Part shown: piece by piece, positions 27,382 through 36,687 of the stretch
How positions within the stretch are numbered: the first letter of the stretch is position 1
Layout of the letters: each line of letters begins with the position of its first letter
Assembly (NCBI GenBank): GCA_022448925.1
Contig: JAKVCP010000006.1
Location: 1-64,000, forward strand
Length of the DNA: 64,000 bases
DNA from: Paracoccaceae bacterium
Lineage (GTDB): Bacteria; Pseudomonadota; Alphaproteobacteria; Rhodobacterales; Rhodobacteraceae
Direction of reading: 5' to 3'
Made by a program: the position numbers and the translations under genes
Notes under the pieces: generated by a model
The model's input: the letters and a program-made list of their open reading frames with translations, nothing else
What the model was told of the DNA's origin: nothing
Databases searched by the model: none

Positions 27382-28851
27382 ATGGCCAAGCCCAAAAAGA
27401 CCCCCCGCCCCAAGGCCCAAACCCCCAAGGGTTTCCGTGACTATTTCGGTGCCGAAGTCAGCGAGCGCGCCGAGATGCTGCAAAGGATCGCCGGGGTCTA
27501 TCATCGATACGGGTTTGAGGCGTTGGAGTCATCGGCTGTCGAAACTGTTGAGGCACTGGGCAAATTCCTGCCAGACGTTGATCGCCCGAACGAAGGTGTT
27601 TTCGCCTGGCAGGATGAAGACGACAGCTGGATGGCATTGCGATACGACCTGACTGCGCCGCTGGCCAGGGTTTACGCACAGCACCGCAATGCTCTGCCGA
27701 CACCTTATCGCCGTTTTGCGATGGGGCCTGTTTGGCGCAACGAAAAGCCGGGTCCCGGGCGGTATCGGCAATTCTATCAATGCGACGCCGACACTGTGGG
27801 CGCGGCCAATGTGGCCGCCGATGCCGAGATTTGCGCCATGCTCAGCGACACGCTCGAGGCGGTGGGCATTCCCCGCGGCGATTACGTGGTGCGCGTCAAC
27901 AATCGCAAGGTTCTTAACGGTGTTCTGGAAACCATGGGCCTTGATGATGCCTCCCAGCGCGAGGCCGTTTTGCGCACCATCGACAAGTTCGACAAGGTGG
28001 GCGAAGGCGGTGTTCGCGACCTGTTGGGAAAGGGACGTCTTGATGCCTCGGGCGCCTATATCGATGGGGTGGGTTTAAGCGACGCGCAGGCCGATCCGGT
28101 GGTTGCTTTCTTGACCTCAAAGGGCGCAACGGCATCCGCAACCCTGGCCAATCTGCGTGACGCCATTGGCGGCAGCAGCATCGGCGCCGAGGGCGTGAAC
28201 GAGCTGGAGACAATCGCCACCCTGCTTGAGGCCGGTGGCTATGACGCGGCGCGGATCGATATTGATCCGTCGGTCGTACGTGGTTTGGGATACTATACCG
28301 GGCCGGTCTTTGAGGCAGAGTTGACCTTTGAGATCCTCGACGAAAAAGGACGCAAACGGCAGTTTGGATCGGTCTCGGGGGGCGGGCGCTATGATGATCT
28401 GGTCAAGCGCTTTACCGGACAAGAGGTGCCCGCGACCGGTGTGTCTATCGGGGTCGACAGACTTTTGGCCGCGCTTCGCGAAAAAGGGCGCATTGCGTCT
28501 CAAGAGGTGGGTCCGGTGGTTGTGACCGTGATGGATCGTGATCGCATGGCAGACTACCAAGCCATGGTGGCAGACCTGCGCAATGCCGGCGTTCGTGCCG
28601 AAGTATACCTCGGCAATCCGAAGAACTTCGGCAACCAGCTGAAGTATGCGGACAAGCGTAATGCGCCGGTGGCTGTGATCGAAGGAGGGGACGAAAAAGC
28701 CCGGGGCATCGTGCAAATCAAGGATCTTGTGCTGGGTGCCAAAATTGCTCAAAGCGCAACGCTGGAGGAGTGGAAGGAACGCCCCAGCCAGTTCGAAGTG
28801 CCGCGCGACCAGTTGGTCTCTAAGGTGCGCGAGATCCTGGACGCGCAATGA
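27382..28851 (+). CDS. hisS: Histidyl-tRNA synthetase
   Basis: Class II aminoacyl-tRNA synthetase charging tRNA-His. It opens [20 protein letters not shown]. Motif 1/2 regions are [15 protein letters not shown] and [20 protein letters not shown]. The HisA-type motifs [13 protein letters not shown] and [15 protein letters not shown] are present, with a C-terminal anticodon-binding domain from about residue 385. 489 aa. The start at 27382 fits the family, with only a weak ribosome site (GGAT). The stop overlaps the hisZ start (ATGA, 28848-28851). Confidence 0.97.
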   Translation: MAKPKKTPRPKAQTPKGFRDYFGAEVSERAEMLQRIAGVYHRYGFEALESSAVETVEALGKFLPDVDRPNEGVFAWQDEDDSWMALRYDLTAPLARVYAQHRNALPTPYRRFAMGPVWRNEKPGPGRYRQFYQCDADTVGAANVAADAEICAMLSDTLEAVGIPRGDYVVRVNNRKVLNGVLETMGLDDASQREAVLRTIDKFDKVGEGGVRDLLGKGRLDASGAYIDGVGLSDAQADPVVAFLTSKGATASATLANLRDAIGGSSIGAEGVNELETIATLLEAGGYDAARIDIDPSVVRGLGYYTGPVFEAELTFEILDEKGRKRQFGSVSGGGRYDDLVKRFTGQEVPATGVSIGVDRLLAALREKGRIASQEVGPVVVTVMDRDRMADYQAMVADLRNAGVRAEVYLGNPKNFGNQLKYADKRNAPVAVIEGGDEKARGIVQIKDLVLGAKIAQSATLEEWKERPSQFEVPRDQLVSKVREILDAQ

Positions 28852-29933
28852 CCATCTCCAACGCTGTCAAAACCCGCGCCGCCGAGTTGAGCAGGTTCTT
28901 TGAGGACGCAGGTGCCTTGCCTGTTCAATGTGATATTCTTCAGCCCGCCGAAACGCTGCTGGAGCTCTATGGCGAAGACATTCGCACCCGGGCTTACGTC
29001 ACATTTGATCCGGCGCGTGGCGAACAGATGTTGCGTCCCGATTTTACCGTCCCCGTTGTGCAGATGCACATGGAAAGTGGTGCAGAACCGGCCCGATATA
29101 CCTATGCCGGCGAGGTGTTTCGCCGACAGGAAGACCACCCCGAGCGCCCCTCGGAGTATCTGCAGGTCGGCTATGAGGTTTTTGACCGGTCAGCACCTGC
29201 CGAGGCGGACGCCGAGGTTTTTGCGCTGTTCAATGCTGTGCTTGGGCCGTTGGGCCTGAGGGCTGCAACCGGGGATATCGGCATTCTGACGGCCGTTGTA
29301 TCCGGGCTGAAGACGACACAGGCGCGCCGCGCTGCCTTGATGCGGCACATTTGGCGACCACGACGCTTTCGCGCACTTCTGGATCGATTTTCAGGTCGGA
29401 CCCCGCTGCCGGAAACGCGTGCTGCCCTTTTGGCGTCTGACGCACCGCAGGATATTGGCAGCCCCTCAATCGGCCTGCGCTCTGACGCCGAAATCGCGCG
29501 CCGCATACAGGCATTGCGCCACGACGCTGCAGAGCCCCCGATATCGACCGAAGAAATTGATTTGCTGGACGCGGTCATGGCGGTGCGGGAAACCTGCCCG
29601 TTTGCGCTGGAAAACCTGCGGGATCTGGCGGTGGACCTACCGGCGATGCGTCCTGCGGTCGATCGGTTCGCAGACCGGTGTGCGGCCTTGCAAAAGCGCG
29701 GGGTTGATGTTGCAGCCCTTGAGTTCGAAACCACCTATGGTCGAACTTCGATGGAATATTACGATGGATTTGTGTTTGGGTTTTACGCAGGCCACCGCCC
29801 GGATCTGCCGCCGATCGCATCCGGAGGACGCTATGATGCGCTGACCCGGGTTTTGGGCCGGGGGACAGAAATTCCCGCTGTCGGAGGCGTGATCCGGCCT
29901 CATCTCGTGGTCGAGTTGGAGGGCGCGCAATGA
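28848..29933 (+). CDS. hisZ: ATP phosphoribosyltransferase regulatory subunit
   Basis: HisRS-like paralogue without aminoacylation activity that assembles with short-form HisG to catalyse and feedback-regulate the first step of histidine synthesis. HisRS-like motifs are degenerate but visible ([59 protein letters not shown]). 361 aa. It lies between hisS and hisG with 4-nt overlaps at both ends, which ensures stoichiometric synthesis. Confidence 0.95.
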   Translation: MTISNAVKTRAAELSRFFEDAGALPVQCDILQPAETLLELYGEDIRTRAYVTFDPARGEQMLRPDFTVPVVQMHMESGAEPARYTYAGEVFRRQEDHPERPSEYLQVGYEVFDRSAPAEADAEVFALFNAVLGPLGLRAATGDIGILTAVVSGLKTTQARRAALMRHIWRPRRFRALLDRFSGRTPLPETRAALLASDAPQDIGSPSIGLRSDAEIARRIQALRHDAAEPPISTEEIDLLDAVMAVRETCPFALENLRDLAVDLPAMRPAVDRFADRCAALQKRGVDVAALEFETTYGRTSMEYYDGFVFGFYAGHRPDLPPIASGGRYDALTRVLGRGTEIPAVGGVIRPHLVVELEGAQ

Positions 29934-30628
29934 GTCTCAAGCTTGGTGTGCCGTCCAAGGGACGGCTGATGGAAAAAACGTTTGATTGGTTCGGAGCACG
30001 CGGTGTTCGTTTGTCGCGAACCGGCTCTGATCGTGAATATGCAGGGGCAGTTGACGGGGTTGAGGGCGTCAGTCTCGTTCTGCTGTCAGCCGGAGAGATC
30101 CCGCGCGAGTTGGCCGCAGGCCACATTCACCTGGGCGTCACGGGCACCGATTTGGTGCGTGAAAAGCTGGTGCAATGGGATCAAAAGGTGAAACCGCTGG
30201 CAGAGCTGGGCTTTGGCCATGCCGATCTGATCCTTGCGGTGCCAGCCTGCTGGGTTGATGTGGATACGCTGGATGATCTGGACGCCGCGGCAGCGGCCTT
30301 TCGGGCACAGCATGGATTTCGGATGCGTATCGCCACGAAATATCACCGGCTGATCCGGGATCATCTGCGCCAGGGCGGCGTGGCGGACTATCAGTTGGTC
30401 GACAGTCAGGGCGCGACCGAAGGCACAGTCAAGAACCTGACGGCCGAGGCGATTGCCGACATCACCTCAACCGGCGAGACACTGCGCGCCAACCACCTGA
30501 AGATCCTTCAGGATGAACCGGTGTTGCAGTCACAGGCAACCCTGTTCAAAAGCCGGGTGGCGCAGAAATCCGATGCCGAGATGCAGGCGCTGACCGATCT
30601 GACCCGCAAGCTTGGGCTGGACGGCTAG
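29930..30628 (+). CDS. hisG: ATP phosphoribosyltransferase, short form (catalytic)
   Basis: First enzyme of histidine synthesis, joining ATP and PRPP. It begins LKLGVPSKGRLMEKT and has the family motifs GVTGTDLVRE, RIATKYHRLIRDHL and the PRPP-binding DSQGATEGTVKNLTAEAIAD, written here in part. At 232 aa it lacks the C-terminal allosteric domain of long HisG, so HisZ is required. The start overlaps hisZ by 4 nt. The stop is convergent with the ClpP-like gene; both TAG stops share CTAG at 30625-30628. Confidence 0.96.
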   Translation: MSLKLGVPSKGRLMEKTFDWFGARGVRLSRTGSDREYAGAVDGVEGVSLVLLSAGEIPRELAAGHIHLGVTGTDLVREKLVQWDQKVKPLAELGFGHADLILAVPACWVDVDTLDDLDAAAAAFRAQHGFRMRIATKYHRLIRDHLRQGGVADYQLVDSQGATEGTVKNLTAEAIADITSTGETLRANHLKILQDEPVLQSQATLFKSRVAQKSDAEMQALTDLTRKLGLDG

Positions 30629-32055
30629 CCAGCTAATTCTTCGAAGCAGAAGGTGTTGCCAGATCCTTGGTTCAACCAACATGATCCGTTTGGCACCTGG
30701 CGGTACTCGGCGTCATATTCGCGGAAGGCGTCTGACCCGTTGACATAGGCCCAGACGCTGGCGTGTTTGTAGTCTTCGACAACCACGGTTTTGGATCCGG
30801 ATGGCCAGGTGAAGGTACGAACTTCGCTTCGAACCACGTCTTCCGAGGTGGTGGTCAGCAAGGCCATCTCGCAGGGTTCCAGATCCTTCTGCACCTGATC
30901 GCGCCAAACCGAGCAGATGCCCTTGGCCTGGCGTTCTTCATCCGGTGCGGTCAGGTCCAGAACCGAACGCACCTCGATCACGTCGTCCCGACTGCGGGCA
31001 AGGTCCCGCAGGGCCAACCGATTGTCAAAGAACATGGACGAGGTGATGATCTGCTCGGCTACATCCCATGTGATCGAGGCGATGCTGTCGCGTCTTGGAT
31101 TGGTGACGGTCAATGCGTCAAAGGCACCGCGCGTGTCCTCAAGCAGATCGATTGAACAACTGTGCCAATTGCCCTCGTCGCCAAAACCCGAAAGGGTCAG
31201 TCGCTCTCTGCCGTCATCAGGATTTTTCTCCCTTTGCGGGCTGATGCCGAGCCGGTCCGTCGCTACGGTGCCGAACACTGTCTGAAAATCCGGGTCGACG
31301 CCCTGCAAATAGGCAAAGTTCTTGGTGCAGGCATTGGCGGCCGCCAGGGCCGAAATCTTGTCGGGAAAGACCGTCCCGACTACGGGAATGTTCAGTCGGC
31401 CCGCATCAATGGTGGTTTCGACAAAGGTCATTTGCTCGGGCGGTGTGGTCAGTATCGTGGTCAGTAGGCTGTCGGGCAGCCACCAGGCGTTCTTTCGCTG
31501 GCTGAGCGCACCCAGACCGGCAATGGCGATGTTATAGGCCAGCTCAATCTGGGCTTTGGTGAACTGGCCATCGGCGACCACCAAAGAAGGCGCATGAAAC
31601 CCAAGGCGCGCCGTGGCGTGCATGGCGCGGTTGGGTCCCAGCAAACCGTCACCGGTGATCATGGACGTCCCTGACAGAAACAGGACCGCTCAGGCAGACT
31701 GACAGTCCGCATCCCGGGCAACCGCGGTGCCTATGGCGTAGGCATGCAGGATATCGCCCATACGAATGGCCTCGCTCAAACTGCCGCCGGGGCTATTTAG
31801 GCAAAGCCTGAAGCCATCGAATTGAACCGAGGCAGGAGCATCCCACGTGTAGCCGTAAAGCTCTGTCAGTGCGGCGGCGACGTCCAGCCGCAAATCGGGC
31901 AACATGGCCTCTAGCTTGTCAGCATCCCCTTTGACGATTGGCCCGCTAAGGGTGGCAATACAGCCCATGAAGTCATCGCGCTTGCGTTCAATCTCGGCTG
32001 CGTGCGCCGGTTCGATCAGAAGCACAAGCGCGAGTAAGGCCAGAAAACGTTTCAT
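30625..32055 (-). pseudogene. ClpP-like periplasmic serine-protease homologue interrupted by one in-frame TGA at a conserved Cys (nonsense allele or recoded)
   Basis: The full frame from the ATG at 32055 is 476 codons with a single interior stop, TGA at 31692-31690. Residues 1-19 are a signal peptide (ending EPAHA). The ClpP/SppA-like part has LCLNSPGGSLSEAIRMGD, then DCQSA-TGA-AVLFLSGTS, then ARLGFHAPSL and ELAYNIAIAG. Homologues I know carry C-x-S-A-C-A-x-x-F at this point, so TGA stands for the second cysteine, two residues after the putative nucleophile serine. A TTTCTGT loop closed by GTCCTG/CAGGGAC (one bulge; 31686-31667) follows 3 nt after the TGA. Read as two genes, the halves are a 121-aa and a 345-aa product, the second without signal peptide or obvious ribosome site. 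It converges on hisG. Confidence 0.8.
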
Positions 32056-32111
32056 GGTCCCCCCTTAATTTAGTCTGAGGGTTATGCAGACCATGAAAAG
32101 CAAAGAAGGTC

Positions 32112-32139
32112 AAAGGCCCCGCGCAAATCCGAGGCCTTT
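32112..32139 (-). terminator. Terminator of the yghU-like gene
   Basis: AAAGGCC (32112-32118) pairs with GGCCTTT (32133-32139). On the minus strand the hairpin begins 10 nt past the stop codon and its 3' arm runs into a T-containing tail. Confidence 0.6.
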
Positions 32140-32149
32140 CTTACGCTGC

Positions 32150-33016
32150 CTATTCTGCCGCTTCGAGCTTGTCTTGGGTCTTTGTGTCAAAATCGCTTGC
32201 GTCGTGACGTTCGTGCAACTGCATCTCCAGGTCGCCAAAGGCGCGGTTCACCATGCGGCCGCGCTGGACGGCGGGGCGGGCGTCGATCAGTTTGGCCCAG
32301 CGGACCACATGTGTGTAGCTTTCGACATCAAGGAACTCGGCAGCGCTGTAGAGCCGGCCCAGGACAAGCTGGCCGTACCAGCTCCAGATAGCGATATCGG
32401 CGATGGTGTAGTCATCGCCCACCATGAACGTCTTGTCGGCCAGATGCCGATCCAGCACATCGAGCTGCCGCTTGGTTTCCATCGCGAAGCGGTCGATCGG
32501 GTACTGCCATTTTTCGGGTGCATAGGCGTAGAAGTGGCCAAAGCCGCCGCCCAGATAGGGCGCGCTGCCCATCTGCCAGAAGAGCCAGCTGAGCATTTCG
32601 GGGCGTTTGTCTTTCGGGCCCAGGAATTTGCCAAACGTCTCGGCCAGGTGCAGAAGGATAGATCCGGATTCAAACAGGCGGATCGGTGTTTCGCCAGAGT
32701 GGTCCATAAGCGCTGGAATCTTGGAGTTTGGATTGACATCCACAAAGCCGCTTCCAAACTGATCTCCCTCGCCAATGTTGATCAGCCAGGCGTCGTACTC
32801 GGCGCCACGTTCACCCGCGGCCAGCAACTCTTCGAGCATCACAGTGACCTTCACGCCATTCGGGGTCGCGAGTGAATAGAGCTGAAACGGATGTTTGCCA
32901 ACGCGCAGCTCTTTGTCGTGTGTCGCCCCGGCGATTGGACGATTTGTGCTGGCAAATTTGCCACCGTTTTCGCGATCCCACGTCCAGACTGCGGGAGGAG
33001 TATAAGTATCGGTCAT
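32150..33016 (-). CDS. yghU: Glutathione-dependent disulfide-bond oxidoreductase (YghU-type GST)
   Basis: Glutathione S-transferase-fold protein that reduces disulfides with glutathione and has organic-hydroperoxide activity in the E. coli relative. It opens with TYTPPAVWTWDRENGGKFAS and NRPIAGATHDKELRVGKHPF, the N-terminal extension typical of YghU. The thioredoxin-like domain has LYSLATPNGVKVTVMLEELL and NPNSKIPALMD. The all-helical C-terminal half has MLSWLFWQMGSAPYLGGGFG. From the ATG at 33016 the product is 288 aa, the family length. The longer frame to 33163 has no support. Confidence 0.94.
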   Translation of the reverse strand: MTDTYTPPAVWTWDRENGGKFASTNRPIAGATHDKELRVGKHPFQLYSLATPNGVKVTVMLEELLAAGERGAEYDAWLINIGEGDQFGSGFVDVNPNSKIPALMDHSGETPIRLFESGSILLHLAETFGKFLGPKDKRPEMLSWLFWQMGSAPYLGGGFGHFYAYAPEKWQYPIDRFAMETKRQLDVLDRHLADKTFMVGDDYTIADIAIWSWYGQLVLGRLYSAAEFLDVESYTHVVRWAKLIDARPAVQRGRMVNRAFGDLEMQLHERHDASDFDTKTQDKLEAAE

Positions 33017-33344
33017 TTTGCAAGGTCCCATATTCCGTTCCTGCCTACCTATGCGTTCGCCGGCAAATTGCGAGCATTTCAGATAGATTTCCTCATCCAG
33101 CGATACAGGCTGCGGCCGTCCAAACCTATCCAGACGGATAGGTGGGCTATTCTCAAGCTTCATTGCGACCTGGCTTTGCGGTCAGTTACGGTAAACTCCT
33201 TCGGTCATGCGAAGTGTGTGCATCAATAGTATGGTGAAGAGTGAAAGAGCAGGACCGCAGACAACGGCGGTAATGAGTATGTCCACTAGGACAGAGTTTT
33301 GAGGGGGAGCGCTGCTCCCCCTTTTTTTTCGAAGCGCGGCGGTT
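33017..33344. other. Intergenic region with a plus-strand terminator and two tiny frames
   Basis: A plus-strand 23-codon frame (ATG 33231, stop 33300-33302, ending MSMSTRTEF) ends at the base of the strong terminator at 33303. On the minus strand, GTG 33286 to 33182 would encode a 34-residue hydrophobic peptide (ILITAVVCG...LSLFTILLM) ending MTEGVYRN. Neither has a good ribosome site. The terminator orientation favours a plus-strand small RNA or small ORF. Confidence 0.4.
33303..33329 (+). terminator. Strong Rho-independent terminator, plus strand
   Basis: GGGGGAGC (33303-33310) pairs perfectly with GCTCCCCC (33314-33321) around GCT and is followed by eight T. No annotated plus-strand gene lies within 2.6 kb upstream, so it implies an unannotated plus-strand transcript. 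On the minus strand there is no T tract. Confidence 0.88.
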
Positions 33345-33776
33345 CTACAACAGGCCAATATCGGCCAGCGCACCTGCAAGGTCTGGCGGCAGAGCTTGCT
33401 CTGCGGCGCGATCGCTGGACAAGTCGGCCGGGGCGTCATCGGGGGACAGGTACCGCCAGCCTTGAAACGGTCGGCGTGGGGCTGCGGTGGTTCTTACGAT
33501 CTCTGGGTCAAGCACCATGGCGCAGCGCCGGATGCCGTCCTGGCCCATGACCTCATCGAGGCGCAAAATCCGTTGCCTGCATTGTATCACGCCTTTGATC
33601 ACCCAGTATATCGACCCCCCGTTCAACACGTCCGCCTCGCGCCGGGGCCACATACGGGTGACATGCCGCGGCAGGCCGTCTGGCGTCTGGGCGCGGCGCA
33701 TGTCCTGCCAGGCCTGCACTGTTTCGATGCTTTCGCTGCCAACGCTCAACTTGATCAGATGTGTGACTTTGCCCAC
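33345..33776 (-). CDS. DUF1489 family protein
   Basis: Alphaproteobacterial conserved protein of unknown function. Motifs include HLIKLSVGSESIETVQAW, RMWPRREADVLNGGSIYWVI and GVIQCRQRILRLDEV, then the C-terminal FQGWRYLSPDDAPADL. The frame is open to 34034, but family members start at the equivalent of GKVTHLIKL. I choose GTG 33776, with GAGG 7 nt upstream, giving 143 aa. A candidate promoter and a dyad lie just upstream (33789-33829). It is divergent from nrdJ. Confidence 0.9.
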   Translation of the reverse strand: MGKVTHLIKLSVGSESIETVQAWQDMRRAQTPDGLPRHVTRMWPRREADVLNGGSIYWVIKGVIQCRQRILRLDEVMGQDGIRRCAMVLDPEIVRTTAAPRRPFQGWRYLSPDDAPADLSSDRAAEQALPPDLAGALADIGLL

Positions 33777-34171
33777 GGATTTTCCTCGTCTACCAACATG
33801 TATGGTAGAGGAATTGCAGGGTCCTTCAAGGTGTTCAAACACGGTGTTCCAACCATCTGTGGTCACCGGCTCGTCTGACGATGAAGGTGTCTTCTGCAGG
33901 CTGGGTTCTTGGTCGGCCCCGTGCAGATCACGAAAGCAGATACAGACGCGGGTGCGGGCGCCAATGTGCAATGTTGCCGGTGCGGCGCTGCCTGTCGCGG
34001 CAACCGGCCGGTCCGGACAGGCCCCGAATGTCAAAGCGGATTGGGTGCTCGGGTGGCGCTTTGCACACAGTGTCGTTGCCGGGTCTTTTCAGGCGCGGCA
34101 TCCAATCCCTTGAGAGAGATCAACATCGGCGATACCTTGGTCACCCGCAGTTCTTATTGAGAATCATCGCC
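33777..34171. other. 395-bp divergent region (DUF1489 / nrdJ)
   Basis: It holds the DUF1489 promoter candidate and an inverted repeat (33789-33795 / 33803-33809). A plus-strand frame (GTG 33921 to 34160) with Cys-x-x-Cys pairs ends 11 nt before nrdJ; it may be a small gene but has no good ribosome site. No cobalamin riboswitch box was recognised upstream of nrdJ. Confidence 0.45.
33802..33829 (-). promoter_or_regulatory. Candidate sigma-70-type promoter of the DUF1489 gene
   Basis: Reading the minus strand, TTGAAG (33829-33824), a 16-nt spacer and TACCAT (33807-33802) lie 26 nt upstream of the GTG. Each box matches 4 of 6 consensus bases. An inverted repeat TCTACCA / TGGTAGA (33789-33809) overlaps the -10 box and could be an operator. 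Confidence 0.35.
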
Positions 34172-36460
34172 ATGACCCGCTTTGCCGCCCCCATCGCCGA
34201 ACAGATCTGGGACATGAAGTACCGTCTTAAAAAGACCGACGGCACGCCCATCGACAGGACCGTCGAAGAGACATGGCGTCGCATCGCCCGGGCACTTGCG
34301 GCTGAAGAGGCGGAGCCAGACGTCTGGGAAGATGTCTTTTTCGGCGCGCTTGAGGATTTCAAGTATCTGCCCGCGGGTCGCATCACAGCAGGATCAGGCA
34401 CAGGGCGGTCCGTCACGCTGTTCAATTGTTTCGTCATGGGGACAATTCCTGACAGTATGGGCGGCATTTTCGAGATGTTGAAAGAGGCCGCGCTGACGAT
34501 GCAGCAGGGCGGCGGGATCGGATATGATTTCTCGACCATTCGGCCCACCGGTGCAGACGTCAAGGGTGTGGCAGCCGATGCATCTGGCCCATTGTCGTTT
34601 ATGGATGTTTGGGATGCCATGTGCCGGACAATCATGTCTGCGGGGTCCCGTCGGGGGGCGATGATGGCGACGATGCGGTGCGATCATCCCGATATTGAAG
34701 ATTTCATCGCGGCGAAAGCCGACAGTGCCCGGTTGCGCATGTTCAACCTGTCGGTGCTGGTTACAGATGCGTTCATGTCCGCGGTCAAGGCTGACGCCAG
34801 TTGGGACCTTGCCTTCGAAGGCAGGGTTTATCGCACGGTGCAGGCGCGAGATTTGTGGAACAAGATCATGCGTGCGACATACGACTACGCTGAGCCCGGC
34901 GTGATTTTTATCGATCGCATCAATCAGGCCAACAACCTCAACTATGTAGAGACGATAGCAGCCACCAATCCCTGTGGAGAACAGCCTTTGCCGCCTTACG
35001 GCGCCTGTCTGCTAGGATCGGTCAACCTCGCGCGGCTTGTGCGGGATCCCTTCGAAGACGGCAAGGCCCATGTCTGTGAGGCCGCCCTTGATGATTTGGT
35101 CGCCGTGGCTGTGCGCATGATGGACAACGTTGTTGATGCCAGCCGTTTCCCGCTTGAGGCGCAGCGCCAGGAAGCGCAGGCCAAGCGGCGGATCGGGCTG
35201 GGCGTAACCGGGCTGGCAGACGCCTTGCTGATGGTGGGGTTGCGCTACGGAACTCAGGAAGCCGCCGATCAGACCGAGGTCTGGCTAAAACGGATTGCGC
35301 GCGCCGCCTATCTTGCGTCGGTTGAGCTTGCCAAGGAAAAAGGCGCCTTCCCGTTGTTTGACGCCGAAAAGTTTCTTGCCTCGGGGACGATGCAGTTGAT
35401 GGATAACGAGGTGCGCAGCGCGATTCGCGAACATGGCATCCGCAATGCGCTGCTGACGTCGATCGCACCGACGGGGACAATTTCGCTTTATGCTGGCAAT
35501 GTCAGTTCGGGAATAGAGCCGGTCTTTGCCTTTGCTTACACGCGCAAGGTGTTGCAAAAGGACGGCAGCCGAACCGAGGAAGAGGTGGTGGATTACGCGG
35601 TTCAGATGTGGCGTGACCTGAAGGGGGATGCCCCCCTTCCAGATCATTTTGTGGATGCACAGACATTGGCGCCTCTTGACCATGTGCGCATGCAGGCGGC
35701 TGCGCAAAAATGGGTCGATTCCTCGATTTCGAAAACGATCAACTGCCCTGAGGATATCTCGTTTGAGGACTTCAAGGACGTCTACATGGAGGCCTGGGAT
35801 ACGGGCTGCAAGGGATGTACGACCTATCGGCCAAACGACGTGACGGGCAGTGTTCTAAGCGTCTCGGAAAATGAAACCAGCGATGTCGCGGCCGATGCAG
35901 ATGGGGCCGAACCCATGCGTCCGCATGGTGATGTGATCTATATGTCCGAGCCACTGGACCGCCCGCAAGCCCTTGAGGGCAGTACCTACAAGCTGAAGTG
36001 GCCAGACAGCGAACATGCGATCTATCTGACGATCAATGATATTGTCGTTGGGCAGCAACGTCGCCCCTTTGAGGTGTTCATCAATTCCAAGAACATGGAG
36101 CATTACGCCTGGACGCTGGCACTGACCCGAATGATTTCGGCGGTCTTCCGACGAGGCGGGGATGTCAGCTTTGTGGTGGAAGAGCTGAAGGCTGTCTTTG
36201 ATCCGCGCGGTGGGGCCTGGGTGCAGGGAAAGTATATCCCCTCTATCCTGGCTGCGATCGGAGGCGTGATCGAGCAGCATATGGTGGCCATCGGCTTCCT
36301 TGAAAGCGAAGGGATGGGGCTGAAGTCGGATCCCAAGGCTGCGATCGTCAATCTGGATGCGCCTCGCGGCAAGGCCTGCCCGTCCTGTGGCCAATATGAC
36401 ATGCGGATGGTCGAGGGCTGTATGACCTGTGCCAGTTGTGGTTATTCCAAGTGTGGCTGA
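34172..36460 (+). CDS. nrdJ: Adenosylcobalamin-dependent (class II) ribonucleotide reductase
   Basis: Oxygen-independent enzyme making deoxyribonucleotides by B12 radical chemistry. The N-terminal part has LPAGRITAGSGTGRSVTLFN and MQQGGGIGYDFSTIRPTGAD. The active-site block NPCGEQPLPPYGACLLGSVN carries the catalytic Cys and Glu. SIAPTGTISLYAGNVSSGIE and the C-terminal four-cysteine motifs (CPSCG, CMTCASCGYSKCG), used as redox or zinc site, are present. 762 aa is typical for this order. The ATG at 34172 matches the family start (MTRFAAPIAEQIW). The ribosome site is weak. It is a single gene with a hairpin terminator at 36550. Confidence 0.96.
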   Translation: MTRFAAPIAEQIWDMKYRLKKTDGTPIDRTVEETWRRIARALAAEEAEPDVWEDVFFGALEDFKYLPAGRITAGSGTGRSVTLFNCFVMGTIPDSMGGIFEMLKEAALTMQQGGGIGYDFSTIRPTGADVKGVAADASGPLSFMDVWDAMCRTIMSAGSRRGAMMATMRCDHPDIEDFIAAKADSARLRMFNLSVLVTDAFMSAVKADASWDLAFEGRVYRTVQARDLWNKIMRATYDYAEPGVIFIDRINQANNLNYVETIAATNPCGEQPLPPYGACLLGSVNLARLVRDPFEDGKAHVCEAALDDLVAVAVRMMDNVVDASRFPLEAQRQEAQAKRRIGLGVTGLADALLMVGLRYGTQEAADQTEVWLKRIARAAYLASVELAKEKGAFPLFDAEKFLASGTMQLMDNEVRSAIREHGIRNALLTSIAPTGTISLYAGNVSSGIEPVFAFAYTRKVLQKDGSRTEEEVVDYAVQMWRDLKGDAPLPDHFVDAQTLAPLDHVRMQAAAQKWVDSSISKTINCPEDISFEDFKDVYMEAWDTGCKGCTTYRPNDVTGSVLSVSENETSDVAADADGAEPMRPHGDVIYMSEPLDRPQALEGSTYKLKWPDSEHAIYLTINDIVVGQQRRPFEVFINSKNMEHYAWTLALTRMISAVFRRGGDVSFVVEELKAVFDPRGGAWVQGKYIPSILAAIGGVIEQHMVAIGFLESEGMGLKSDPKAAIVNLDAPRGKACPSCGQYDMRMVEGCMTCASCGYSKCG

Positions 36461-36549
36461 TCTGATCCCACCCGCGGTCGATGCTGTGGAAGCCAGCAAC
36501 AGTTTGCAATTTGACCAGCTTAGACTGCAATTCTGACCACTAAAAGTTT

Positions 36550-36580
36550 GCCACCGCTCGATAGGTGCGGTGGCGTTTGC
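36550..36580 (+). terminator. Terminator after nrdJ
   Basis: GCCACCGC (36550-36557) pairs perfectly with GCGGTGGC (36567-36574) around a 9-nt loop, then GTTTGC. It lies 90 nt past the nrdJ stop; the T tail is short. Confidence 0.6.
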
Positions 36581-36687
36581 TAATACAATTTTTTGGGTAT
36601 GCTTAGGTTTGTTCTATTACTCACCAAGACTCGTGCCTCAGATGAGACTTGCCACCACATAGGCTGCCAAAAGAACAGTGGAGATCC

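Noticed and set aside
31667-31692. Calling the hairpin after the TGA a SECIS element
   Set aside because: The stem is short with a bulge and begins only 3 nt after the TGA, closer than known bacterial SECIS elements. It is kept only as an observation under the TGA finding.
33777-34171. Cobalamin riboswitch expected before B12-dependent nrdJ
   Set aside because: No B12-box core could be found; NrdJ uses but does not make cobalamin, so none is required.
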